Source: an uncultured Maritalea sp.
Lineage (GTDB): Bacteria > Pseudomonadota > Alphaproteobacteria > Rhizobiales > Devosiaceae
Direction of reading: 5' to 3'
Assembly (NCBI GenBank): GCA_913055925.1
Contig: CAJXLH010000143.1
Coordinates: 1-6,872, forward strand
Length of the DNA: 6,872 bases
This document shows positions 1-6,346 of this stretch, one piece after another. Every line of letters begins with the position of its first letter. Position 1 is the stretch's first letter. Both the position numbers and the translations under genes were made by a program. The notes under the pieces were generated by a model. That model saw nothing but the letters and a program-made list of their open reading frames with translations. It did no database searches and had not been told where the DNA came from.

Positions 1-1124
1 TTGTGGGCTGGGCCCGCGAAGCCTCCGCCATTCATGATGCGCGTGAATATGATGCGGTTGTGGCTTCGGGTGAACAGGTCACTGCTGGGCTAATGGCTAT
101 TGTGTTGCAAGATATGGGCGTACCAGCGCGTTCATTTGCCGGTTGGCAAGTGCCGATTGAAACCAACGATGCGCATGGCTCTGCGCGCATTACCGATATT
201 GACCCATCCTTGCTCAATGAGCGCATGGATGATGGCGTTGTTTGTGTGGTGACAGGCTTTCAGGGCATTTCACCGCAAAAGCGGATTACAACGCTTGGTC
301 GCGGTGGTTCTGACACCAGTGCTGTGGCTGTCGCGGCTGCGGTTGAAGCGGATCGCTGCGATATCTACACAGATGTGGATGGTGTTTACACCACTGACCC
401 GCGCATTGTGCCCCGCGCGCAGCGCCTTGACCGGGTAAGTTTTGAAGAGATGCTCGAGATGGCATCGCTGGGCGCCAAGGTGTTGCAAACCCGATCGGTT
501 GAATTGGCCATGGCCCACAAAGTGCGCTTGGTTGTGCGCTCCAGTTTTGACGATCCAGACAAAGTGCCTGCGCCAGAAGATGGCAGCATATATAATGGCC
601 CTGGAACGCTCGTATGTGATGAGGATGAAATTATGGAAAAGCAAATCGTATCAGGCGTGACATGTGCACGTGCCGAAGCAAAAATCACATTGCGTGGTGT
701 GCGTGATAATCCTGGTGTGGCGGCCGCCGTATTTGGCCCGCTAGCCGACGCGCAGATTGTTGTTGATATGATTGTGCAGAACATTTCTGACGACGGTAAA
801 TCAACCGACATCACATTTACTGTGCCAGATAGCGAATATGAAAAGAGCCTAAATGTCATTCAAGAAGCAGGCAAAGCTTCTTTGACTTATGATTCGATTT
901 CAGGCTCAAAAGGCAGCGCAAAGATTTCTGTTGTGGGCGTGGGTATGCGTTCACACGCTGGTGTTGCGGCGTCAATGTTTAAGGCGCTGTCGGACAAAGG
1001 CATTAATATTCAACTGATTACAACTTCTGAGATTAAAACATCTGTGTTGATTGACGAAGAATATGCCGAACTTGCGGTTCGTGCATTACACACTTACTAC
1101 GGGCTTGATGTAGAAGAAGGCTAA
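1..1124 (+). CDS. lysC: Aspartokinase (aspartate kinase), 5' partial
   Basis: Catalyses ATP-dependent phosphorylation of L-aspartate to aspartyl phosphate, the first step to lysine, threonine, methionine and diaminopimelate, in the cytoplasm. The reading frame is open from the window edge (first full codon at 3, a GTG that is an internal valine, not a start) to TAA at 1122-1124. About 50 residues are missing, including the N-terminal KFGGTS lysine/ATP motif; 373 are visible of a usual 410-425. Visible kinase-domain signatures, numbered from the GTG, are ASGEQ (21-25), TTLGRGGSDTSAVA (96-109), IYTDVDGVYTTDPR (121-134) and FEEMLEMASLGAKVL (147-161). Two C-terminal ACT regulatory regions follow (about 221-290 and 306-370), with the NISDDGKSTDITFTV and SHAGVAASMF / LITTSEIKTSVLI signatures of feedback-regulated monofunctional aspartokinases. 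There is no homoserine dehydrogenase domain. ptsP follows after 62 bases on the same strand. The identification is firm; which amino acid inhibits the enzyme cannot be read from the sequence. Confidence 0.97.
   Translation, partial: VGWAREASAIHDAREYDAVVASGEQVTAGLMAIVLQDMGVPARSFAGWQVPIETNDAHGSARITDIDPSLLNERMDDGVVCVVTGFQGISPQKRITTLGRGGSDTSAVAVAAAVEADRCDIYTDVDGVYTTDPRIVPRAQRLDRVSFEEMLEMASLGAKVLQTRSVELAMAHKVRLVVRSSFDDPDKVPAPEDGSIYNGPGTLVCDEDEIMEKQIVSGVTCARAEAKITLRGVRDNPGVAAAVFGPLADAQIVVDMIVQNISDDGKSTDITFTVPDSEYEKSLNVIQEAGKASLTYDSISGSKGSAKISVVGVGMRSHAGVAASMFKALSDKGINIQLITTSEIKTSVLIDEEYAELAVRALHTYYGLDVEEG
621..635 (+). promoter_or_regulatory. Candidate internal ribosome binding site and ATG for an aspartokinase beta subunit
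   Basis: GAGG at 621-624 lies 8 bases before an in-frame ATG at 633-635, in the linker between the kinase domain and the first ACT domain. Starting here would give a 163-residue protein (MEKQIVSGVT...) consisting only of the two ACT regions. The position closely matches the internal start known for the alpha2beta2 aspartokinases of Bacillus subtilis (AK II) and Corynebacterium glutamicum, whose beta subunits are of similar length and begin just before the same conserved segment. The motif and spacing are seen in the sequence; use as a start is inferred. Confidence 0.5.
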
Positions 1125-1154
1125 GGCATTATCTTTGCCTTTGCGAACAAGGTC

Positions 1155-1176
1155 GCTCCCATCAACCAAAGGGAGT
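1155..1176 (+). promoter_or_regulatory. Small hairpin overlapping the ptsP Shine-Dalgarno sequence
   Basis: The likely ptsP Shine-Dalgarno sequence GGGAG (1171-1175) lies 11 bases before the ATG at 1187. It is exactly complementary to CTCCC at 1156-1160, with a 10-base loop between; a G-T pair (1155/1176) can extend the stem to 6 pairs. If formed in RNA this would hide the ribosome binding site and lower ptsP translation relative to lysC. The stem is short, so it may have little effect. There is no T-tract after it, so it is not an intrinsic terminator. Confidence 0.3.
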
Positions 1177-1186
1177 TGAAAGTTAA

Positions 1187-3454
1187 ATGAGCGTTTTGAC
1201 CGCCGGTCCCAGAGAGCTGTTGCGTCGTTTGCGGACGACCATGGCCGAGCCCCATGGCATCCAGGATCGTCTGAACAAAATTGTTGAACTGATTTCCGAC
1301 AGTATGCGGGCGGACGTGTGCTCGTTTTATGTCTTGCGGGATGACGGTCAGCTCGAGCTTTTTGCCACCCAAGGTTTGAAGCGCGAAGCGGTACACAAAA
1401 CAACCTTGCGGTTGGGCGAAGGCCTTGTGGGGTTGATCGCGGCGGAAGCCGATGTGCTTAACCTAGCTGATGCGCCCTCGCACCCGGCCTTTGCTTATCG
1501 TCCTGAAACAGGTGAAGATCCGTACCATTCATTTTTGGGTGTGCCGGTATTGCGCGCTGGGCAAACGCTTGGCGTTTTGGACGTGCAAAGCACTGAGGGT
1601 CGAGAGTTCTCAGAAGCGGAAACCGAAGCTCTTTTGACCACCGCCACTTTGCTTGCCGAAATGGTATCCACCGCTGAATTTGGTGCACTTGTAGGCAGTG
1701 GCTCTGACATTGATTTGCGCCGTCCACGTACGCTTGAAGCGGCGAGTTTCTCTGATGGCATTGCGCTGGGCAAAGTGTTTGTTCACGATCCGCGAGTTGT
1801 GGTGACAAATTTTGTTGCCGAAGATTTGGACGCTGAAACCGACCGTCTGGACCGTGCGATCCGCACCATGCGGATGTCGATTGATGATATGTTCAATCAG
1901 CGCGATATGCAGGCGCGTTCTGAACACCGTGAGATCTTGGAAAGCTACCGCATGTTCGCCCATGACCGTGGGTGGGTGCGGCGTTTACGCGAAGCCGTGA
2001 TGAGCGGTTTGACCGCCGAGGCCGCTGTTGAACGGGTGCAAAACGACACGCGTGCGCGGATGATGCGCCAAACCGATCCATACATCCGGGATCGCTTGCA
2101 TGATTTGGATGATTTGGCGAACCGATTGCTGCGGGTGCTTACCGGTGACAGTAAGGTGTTTGGCCGTCACGAATTGCCAGAAAACGCTATTCTCGTTGCG
2201 CGGAATATGGGCCCAGCTGAATTGCTGGAATATGACCGCACAAAGCTAAAAGGCGTTGTGTTGGAAGAGGGTGGCATGACCGCCCACGTGGCCATTGTCG
2301 CACGCTCTTTGGGCATTGTGGTTGTTGGCCAAGCAGACAACATCACCTCGATTTGCGAAACCGGCGACAATGTCATCGTTGACGCGCAAACCGGCACCGT
2401 GCATTTGCGCCCCACGGAAGATGTGGCCGCCACTTATGCGGATAAGGTTCGGCTTAGCGCCAAAAGGCAAGAGCGTTTTGCTGCGCTCAAAGACAAGCCA
2501 TCTGTTACGCTCGACGGCATTGAAATTTCCTTGCTGCACAATTCAGGATTGTTGGCAGATCTTTCAGCCGTTGAGGAAACAGGGGCCAACGGGGTCGGTT
2601 TGTTCCGCACCGAATTGCAATTCATGATCGCGTCGAAGCTGCCGCGATTGCCCGAACAGGTAGAGCTTTATAGTCAAGCGATGGAAATGGCTGGCGATAA
2701 GCCAATTGTTTTCCGCTTGCTGGATATTGGTGGCGACAAAGTTGTCCCATATTTGCGTTCGATGACTGAAGAAAACCCTGCCATGGGTTGGCGGTCTTTG
2801 CGCCTTGGTTTGGATCGTCCTGCATTGTTGCGCACACAAATTCGCGCGCTGCTTCATGCGGCCAACGGTAAGCCGCTTGATATTTTGGTGCCGATGGTGA
2901 CGGATTGCCAAGAGTTCAAACAAGCCAAGCAAATGATCAATGTTGAGCTCAATCGTTTGCGTAACACCCAGTTTACGGCCCCTTCGACACTGCGCGTTGG
3001 CGCGATGATTGAAGTGCCGTCCTTGCTGTTTGAACTTGATCAGCTGTTGCCGCTTACCGATTTTGTATCGATTGGGTCTAACGATTTGGTACAGTTTTTA
3101 ACCGCTGCAGACCGCGACAATGCCCGCGTGGCCCGTCGTTACGATGCCATTTCGGCACCGCGTATGCGCGCGTTTAAGACCATTGCCGATGCTGCAAAAA
3201 AACATGGCAAGCCGTTGACCATGTGTGGTGAGTTGGCGGGCCGACCGATTGAGTCTTTGGCTTTGATGGCGGTGGGTATTGAACGGCTGTCGATGGCTGC
3301 GTCCTCTGTGGGGCAGATCAAAGAATTGGTGCTAAGCCTTGACTTAGCGCAGCTTCGGGCGCAAATGGCTACAGCACTTGATGAAGATCAGGGCGATCTA
3401 GACGTTCGAGAATTCCTTTATGCGCTTGCAGACCGACAAGGTTTGCCGCTTTAG
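1187..3454 (+). CDS. ptsP: Phosphoenolpyruvate-protein phosphotransferase PtsP (EI-Ntr, nitrogen PTS enzyme I)
   Basis: Takes the phosphoryl group from PEP and passes it to NPr (PtsO), which passes it to EIIA-Ntr (PtsN). This regulatory relay does not transport sugar; it links nitrogen and carbon status to potassium homeostasis, transport and, in alphaproteobacteria, stress signalling. At 755 residues it is full length. Domains: an N-terminal GAF sensor (about 20-160), which in this family can bind glutamine; the NPr-binding/phosphohistidine domain (about 180-410) with active-site H367 in GGMTAHVAIVAR; and the PEP-binding barrel (about 435-720) with LFRTELQFM (472-480), LLDIGGDKV (511-519), NPAMGWRSLRLGLDRP (530-545), GSNDLVQF (630-637) and catalytic C680 in CGELAG. 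The residue before the histidine is alanine where serine is usual. The chosen ATG has GGGAG 11 bases upstream, and the N-terminus (SVLTAGPRELLRRLR) resembles rhizobial homologues as I recall them. The GAF domain separates it from sugar-PTS enzyme I (PtsI). Confidence 0.96.
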   Translation: MSVLTAGPRELLRRLRTTMAEPHGIQDRLNKIVELISDSMRADVCSFYVLRDDGQLELFATQGLKREAVHKTTLRLGEGLVGLIAAEADVLNLADAPSHPAFAYRPETGEDPYHSFLGVPVLRAGQTLGVLDVQSTEGREFSEAETEALLTTATLLAEMVSTAEFGALVGSGSDIDLRRPRTLEAASFSDGIALGKVFVHDPRVVVTNFVAEDLDAETDRLDRAIRTMRMSIDDMFNQRDMQARSEHREILESYRMFAHDRGWVRRLREAVMSGLTAEAAVERVQNDTRARMMRQTDPYIRDRLHDLDDLANRLLRVLTGDSKVFGRHELPENAILVARNMGPAELLEYDRTKLKGVVLEEGGMTAHVAIVARSLGIVVVGQADNITSICETGDNVIVDAQTGTVHLRPTEDVAATYADKVRLSAKRQERFAALKDKPSVTLDGIEISLLHNSGLLADLSAVEETGANGVGLFRTELQFMIASKLPRLPEQVELYSQAMEMAGDKPIVFRLLDIGGDKVVPYLRSMTEENPAMGWRSLRLGLDRPALLRTQIRALLHAANGKPLDILVPMVTDCQEFKQAKQMINVELNRLRNTQFTAPSTLRVGAMIEVPSLLFELDQLLPLTDFVSIGSNDLVQFLTAADRDNARVARRYDAISAPRMRAFKTIADAAKKHGKPLTMCGELAGRPIESLALMAVGIERLSMAASSVGQIKELVLSLDLAQLRAQMATALDEDQGDLDVREFLYALADRQGLPL

Positions 3455-3486
3455 CGCAATTCCAAAACAATAGGGGTGCCGATTTT

Positions 3487-4563
3487 ATGGCAAAACTACC
3501 GACAGACAAGTTGGATGCAATGGATAAACGCTATTCAGCGATCGAAGAGCAAATGGCTCAAGGTCCTGACGCGGAAACTATTGTGAAGCTCTCCAAAGAG
3601 CATTCTGATTTGCAGCCTATTGTTGAAAAAATCCGCGAGTTCAAACAAGCGCAGACAGACCTTGAGGGCGCTGAGGAAATCATCGCGTCTGGCGATAAGG
3701 AACTGGCCGAACTCGCACAAATGGAACGCGACGAACTTAAAGAGCAAATTGAAAATCTCACCCAAGAGATTCGGCTTTCGCTTTTGCCCAAAGATGATGC
3801 GGACGATAAAAGCGCTATCTTGGAAGTGCGCGCTGGAACTGGTGGTGATGAGGCTGCGCTTTTTGCTGGTGATTTGTTCCGTATGTATCAGCGCCATGCC
3901 GAACTTGCGGGCTGGAAAGTGCAAGTGCTCGAAATGAGCGATGGCGATGTGGGCGGATATAAGGAAGTTGTTGCCTCGATCAAAGGTGCGGGCGTTTATG
4001 CGCGCATGAAATTTGAATCGGGTGTTCACCGTGTGCAGCGTGTCCCCGAAACAGAATCAGGTGGCCGTATTCACACCTCGGCAGCAACGGTTGCCGTTTT
4101 GCCGGAAGTTGAAGATATCGACATTGAAGTGCGTAACGAAGATATCCGTATCGACACCATGCGCGCCTCTGGCGCAGGTGGTCAGCACGTGAATACCACG
4201 GACAGCGCAGTGCGGATTACGCATATTCCATCAGGCATCGTGGTGATCTCCTCTGAAAAATCTCAACACCAAAACCGCGCCAACGCGATGAAAGTTTTGC
4301 GTGCTCGTCTTTATGAAGAGCAGCGCAATAAGCGCGATAGCGAACGGGCTGATGCGCGTCGTGACCAAGTGGGATCGGGCGACCGCTCTGAGCGCATTCG
4401 CACATATAACTTCCCGCAAGGTCGGGTGACTGATCACCGGATCAACCTCACGCTTTATAAGCTCGACCGTTTGATCCAGGGCGAGGGGTTGGACGAAATT
4501 ATCGATGCGTTGATTACTGAAACGCAAGCGGCGCAGCTCGCAGCGCTCGACGACGAAGCCTAA
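3487..4563 (+). CDS. prfA: Peptide chain release factor 1 (RF1)
   Basis: Recognises UAA and UAG stop codons in the ribosomal A site and triggers release of the finished peptide. At 358 residues it has the usual RF1 length. Domain 1 is the helical, charged N-terminal region (about 1-105). The central domain holds AGTGGDEAALF (116-126), GVHRVQRVPET (179-189) and GRIHTSAATVAV (193-204). The anticodon-like PxT tripeptide is P187-E188-T189, which marks RF1; RF2 has SPF. The catalytic GGQ motif is at 231-233 within SGAGGQHVNTTDSAVRITH, and Q233 is the expected target of PrmC. The C-terminal segment GDRSERIRTYNFPQGRVTDHR (299-319) is typical. AGGGG at 3472-3476 lies 10 bases before the ATG and supports this start. 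The gene begins 32 bases after ptsP and ends 4 bases before prmC, so it is probably cotranscribed with both. Confidence 0.98.
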   Translation: MAKLPTDKLDAMDKRYSAIEEQMAQGPDAETIVKLSKEHSDLQPIVEKIREFKQAQTDLEGAEEIIASGDKELAELAQMERDELKEQIENLTQEIRLSLLPKDDADDKSAILEVRAGTGGDEAALFAGDLFRMYQRHAELAGWKVQVLEMSDGDVGGYKEVVASIKGAGVYARMKFESGVHRVQRVPETESGGRIHTSAATVAVLPEVEDIDIEVRNEDIRIDTMRASGAGGQHVNTTDSAVRITHIPSGIVVISSEKSQHQNRANAMKVLRARLYEEQRNKRDSERADARRDQVGSGDRSERIRTYNFPQGRVTDHRINLTLYKLDRLIQGEGLDEIIDALITETQAAQLAALDDEA

Positions 4564-4567
4564 GCAA

Positions 4568-5407
4568 ATGCCGACCTACGCTGACCAGCTTAGGGTTTGG
4601 CGCCAGGCATTTGTTCAGCAACATATCCAAACTGCCGCGCTGGATGCGCGGCTTTTGTTGCAGCACGTTTCTGGACTTGATGCGGCGCAATTGATCACCA
4701 AAGATCATTTGGATATGCCCGCAAAAGAACTCTCAGCATTTAATGCGCTTTGCCAAAGGCGCCTAACAGGTGAGCCGATTGCGCGCATTATTGGCCACAA
4801 AGAGTTCTTAGGGCGAGATTTCATTCTCAATGACGATACGCTGGTGCCGCGTCCAGAAACAGAGCTGCTGGTTGAAACAGCTTTATCCAAACTGCCAAAA
4901 GACGGACGTTTCATCGATTTAGGCACCGGCAGTGGCGCGATTGCCATTTCCATTTTGGCTGAACGTTCTGATATGTCCGGCATGGCGACAGACTTAAGCG
5001 AGAACGCCCTTCTTTGCGCGAAAGAGAATGCCGAAGTGTTGGGCGTCGCAGATCATTTGCGGTTTGTGCAATCGGATTGGTACGCCGATATCGAACCGCA
5101 ATTGTTTGATTTGATTGTCAGCAACCCGCCTTACATCGCAGTAGGTGAAAAGGCGGAGATGAACCAAGAAGCATTACAGTTCGATCCAGAGCTTGCGCTT
5201 TTTGCGGCAAACGATGGGCTGGCCGCCTATGTGAAGATTGTCGATAGGGCGAAAGAATACCTGACTGAAGGTGGTTGGCTCATGGTTGAAATCGGCCATC
5301 GCCAAGCCCGCGCCGTATCGCAATTGTTTCTCAGTGCGGGCTTTCAGCAGGTATCTAGCATTAAAGACCTATCCGGCCTTGATCGTGTTGTTGTTGGGCA
5401 ACGCTAA
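4568..5407 (+). CDS. prmC: Peptide chain release factor N5-glutamine methyltransferase
   Basis: Transfers a methyl group from S-adenosylmethionine to the side-chain amide of the GGQ glutamine in release factors (Q233 of the upstream RF1, and the matching residue in RF2), which increases release activity. At 279 residues it is full length. An N-terminal helical substrate-binding domain (about 1-85) carries the family segment GEPIARIIGHKEFLGRDF (68-85). LVPRPETELLVE (92-103) leads into a Rossmann-fold methyltransferase with SAM motif I DLGTGSGAIAIS (117-128), the acidic TDLSENAL strand end (141-148), and the catalytic NPPY motif (186-189) that defines glutamine/adenine N-methyltransferases. EIGHRQ (241-246) is near the end. 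The ATG follows the prfA stop by only 4 bases. I see no strong Shine-Dalgarno sequence, so translation is probably coupled to prfA termination. An intrinsic terminator starts 3 bases after the stop codon. Confidence 0.97.
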   Translation: MPTYADQLRVWRQAFVQQHIQTAALDARLLLQHVSGLDAAQLITKDHLDMPAKELSAFNALCQRRLTGEPIARIIGHKEFLGRDFILNDDTLVPRPETELLVETALSKLPKDGRFIDLGTGSGAIAISILAERSDMSGMATDLSENALLCAKENAEVLGVADHLRFVQSDWYADIEPQLFDLIVSNPPYIAVGEKAEMNQEALQFDPELALFAANDGLAAYVKIVDRAKEYLTEGGWLMVEIGHRQARAVSQLFLSAGFQQVSSIKDLSGLDRVVVGQR

Positions 5408-5409
5408 TG

Positions 5410-5448
5410 TTCAGATTGTTACAGCACTAACAATTTGGAAATTTTTTT
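5410..5448 (+). terminator. Intrinsic terminator after prmC
   Basis: A perfect 7-pair inverted repeat, ATTGTTA (5415-5421) and TAACAAT (5428-5434), encloses the loop CAGCAC. The stem extends outward by five more pairs to 5410/5439, two of them G-U, giving 12 pairs. Two As and then seven consecutive Ts (5442-5448) follow. The stem is AT-rich, but its length, the T-run and the position 3 bases after the prmC stop make a terminator the best reading. It separates the lysC/ptsP/prfA/prmC run from the DUF4167 gene. Confidence 0.8.
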
Positions 5449-5714
5449 CTTGGAAAATTCAAAAATAGTGGTTAGGTTCCACTCACGTGCTGAATTTCAA
5501 AGCGGTTTTATCGCAGAATGTCTCACCCCGTTACGCCGAGATGGTATTCGTGGTTTGTGCACGCCGGACAGCAAGCAGATCGCAGCATCCACTTTTAACG
5601 GCCACTCCAACTCACTTCGTCATTGAAGCGATTGGGCCGAATTTGGACCGCTGCTGCTAGGGTTTAGGCCCCCTGTCCCTTTTTGTAATTTGTAGTCATG
5701 GCATGAGACTCCTA
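5449..5714 (+). other. Intergenic region before the DUF4167 gene; promoter and leader expected
   Basis: About 266 bases without a supported gene. A 63-codon frame (5435-5626) starts inside the prmC terminator, has no clear ribosome binding site and resembles nothing I know, so I do not call it. Because a strong terminator precedes this stretch and the next gene is on the same strand, a promoter should lie here, but I find no convincing -35/-10 pair. I see no tRNA, insertion sequence end or tandem repeat. A weak terminator-like element is near the end (listed separately). Confidence 0.5.
5659..5684 (+). terminator. Weak terminator-like or attenuator-like element before DUF4167
   Basis: AGGG (5659-5662) can pair with CCCT (5677-5680), and AGG (5666-5668) with CCT (5672-5674) inside it. 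Five Ts (5680-5684) follow, the first of which is also the last base of the outer stem. The inner and outer stems are separated by unpaired bases on both sides, so stability is modest. It lies only about 30 bases before the DUF4167 start, so if real it could act in the leader rather than at the end of prmC, which has its own terminator. It may be chance. Confidence 0.22.
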
Positions 5715-6305
5715 ATGAGACCTGGACAACAAAATAAGCGCTCACGTGGTCGTGGAAATGGCGGTCGCAAAAATGTAAATCCGTTGTCGCGCAGTTACGA
5801 GAGTAACGGCCCGGACGTGAAGGTACGCGGTAACCCGGCAACGATTGCAGAAAAATATGTGCAGCTCGCTCGCGACGCGCAAGCGTCAGGCGATTCTGTG
5901 ATGGCTGAAAACTACTTCCAGCACGCAGAGCACTATTTCCGCATCATCTCTGCTGCCCAAGCGCAATCTCAGGCTCGACAAGAAGAGCGTGAACGAGAGC
6001 GTGCCGAACGTGCAGAGCGCAACGACAACAATGACGAGAATGCCGAAGGCGCTGTGAAAACAGATTCTGACGCTTCTGAGGTTGTTGGCGAAGTGGCAAA
6101 CGAATCGGGTGAGCCGAGCGAAGACGCTGCACCGAAACGCCCACGCCGTGCCCCTCGTGCACGTCGCCCACGTCGCACCAAGGCTGAAGAAAATGCGGCC
6201 GCGGAAAATGTGGATTTGAGCGAAGCGGATCAGCCAACAGTGAAAGCCGAGGCGGAGCCGGAACAAAAGCCGGATGATACGCCAGCGCCAGAAGCTGCTG
6301 AGTAA
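5715..6305 (+). CDS. DUF4167 domain-containing protein (conserved alphaproteobacterial, function unknown)
   Basis: This belongs to the alphaproteobacterial DUF4167 family commonly found next to prmC; I know of no established biochemical role. From the chosen start it has 196 residues. The conserved part (about 1-80) opens with a basic RNA-binding-like stretch, MRPGQQNKRSRGRG, then NPLSRSYESNGPDVKVRG, IAEKYVQLARDAQASGD and MAENYFQHAEHYFR, the last looking like a short helical hairpin. The remainder is low-complexity and probably disordered: a charged Arg/Glu helix (about 87-102), an acidic stretch (about 103-139), a strongly basic Pro/Arg patch (140-156, PKRPRRAPRARRPRRTK) and an acidic Glu/Ala/Pro tail. 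There is no signal peptide or membrane segment. I place the start at 5715 because family members I recall begin MRPGQQN; an in-frame ATG at 5703 would add MRLL. Neither has a strong Shine-Dalgarno sequence. Nucleic-acid or ribosome association is inference from composition only. Confidence 0.9.
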   Translation: MRPGQQNKRSRGRGNGGRKNVNPLSRSYESNGPDVKVRGNPATIAEKYVQLARDAQASGDSVMAENYFQHAEHYFRIISAAQAQSQARQEERERERAERAERNDNNDENAEGAVKTDSDASEVVGEVANESGEPSEDAAPKRPRRAPRARRPRRTKAEENAAAENVDLSEADQPTVKAEAEPEQKPDDTPAPEAAE

Positions 6306-6312
6306 ATGAATT

Positions 6313-6335
6313 GGGGGCCGGGAGGTCCCTTTTTT
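6313..6335 (+). terminator. Intrinsic terminator after the DUF4167 gene
   Basis: GGGGCC (6314-6319) pairs with GGTCCC (6324-6329), with one internal G-U pair, around a GGGA loop that fits the stable GNRA tetraloop class. A further G-U pair at 6313/6330 is possible, and Ts run through 6335, followed by GTTTT. It begins 8 bases after the DUF4167 stop. On the opposite strand the hairpin is not followed by a T-run, so it acts mainly on plus-strand transcripts, although it lies between two convergent genes. Confidence 0.9.
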
Positions 6336-6346
6336 GTTTTGAGTGG

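Noticed and set aside
386..859. 157-codon minus-strand frame opposite lysC
   Set aside because: The plus strand here encodes well-conserved aspartokinase motifs; the antisense product is serine/threonine-rich and has no recognisable domain.
1123..1141. Inverted repeat AAGGC/GCCTT at the lysC stop codon as a possible terminator
   Set aside because: Only 5 pairs with a 9-base loop and no T-tract after it; it would not be expected to stop transcription.
4045..4053. RF1 anticodon tripeptide reads P-E-T rather than the P-A-T or P-V-T of other species
   Set aside because: The middle position of the PxT motif is variable in RF1, and the fixed Pro and Thr are present, so no changed stop-codon reading is implied.
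5436..5457. Direct repeat TTGGAAATT / TTGGAAAATT around the T-run after prmC, considered as an insertion or attachment site
   Set aside because: Short, AT-rich and imperfect; explained well enough by the terminator and its AT-rich flank, with no mobile gene nearby.
5435..5626. 63-codon open frame between prmC and the DUF4167 gene
   Set aside because: It begins inside the stem of the prmC terminator, lacks a clear ribosome binding site and resembles no family I know.
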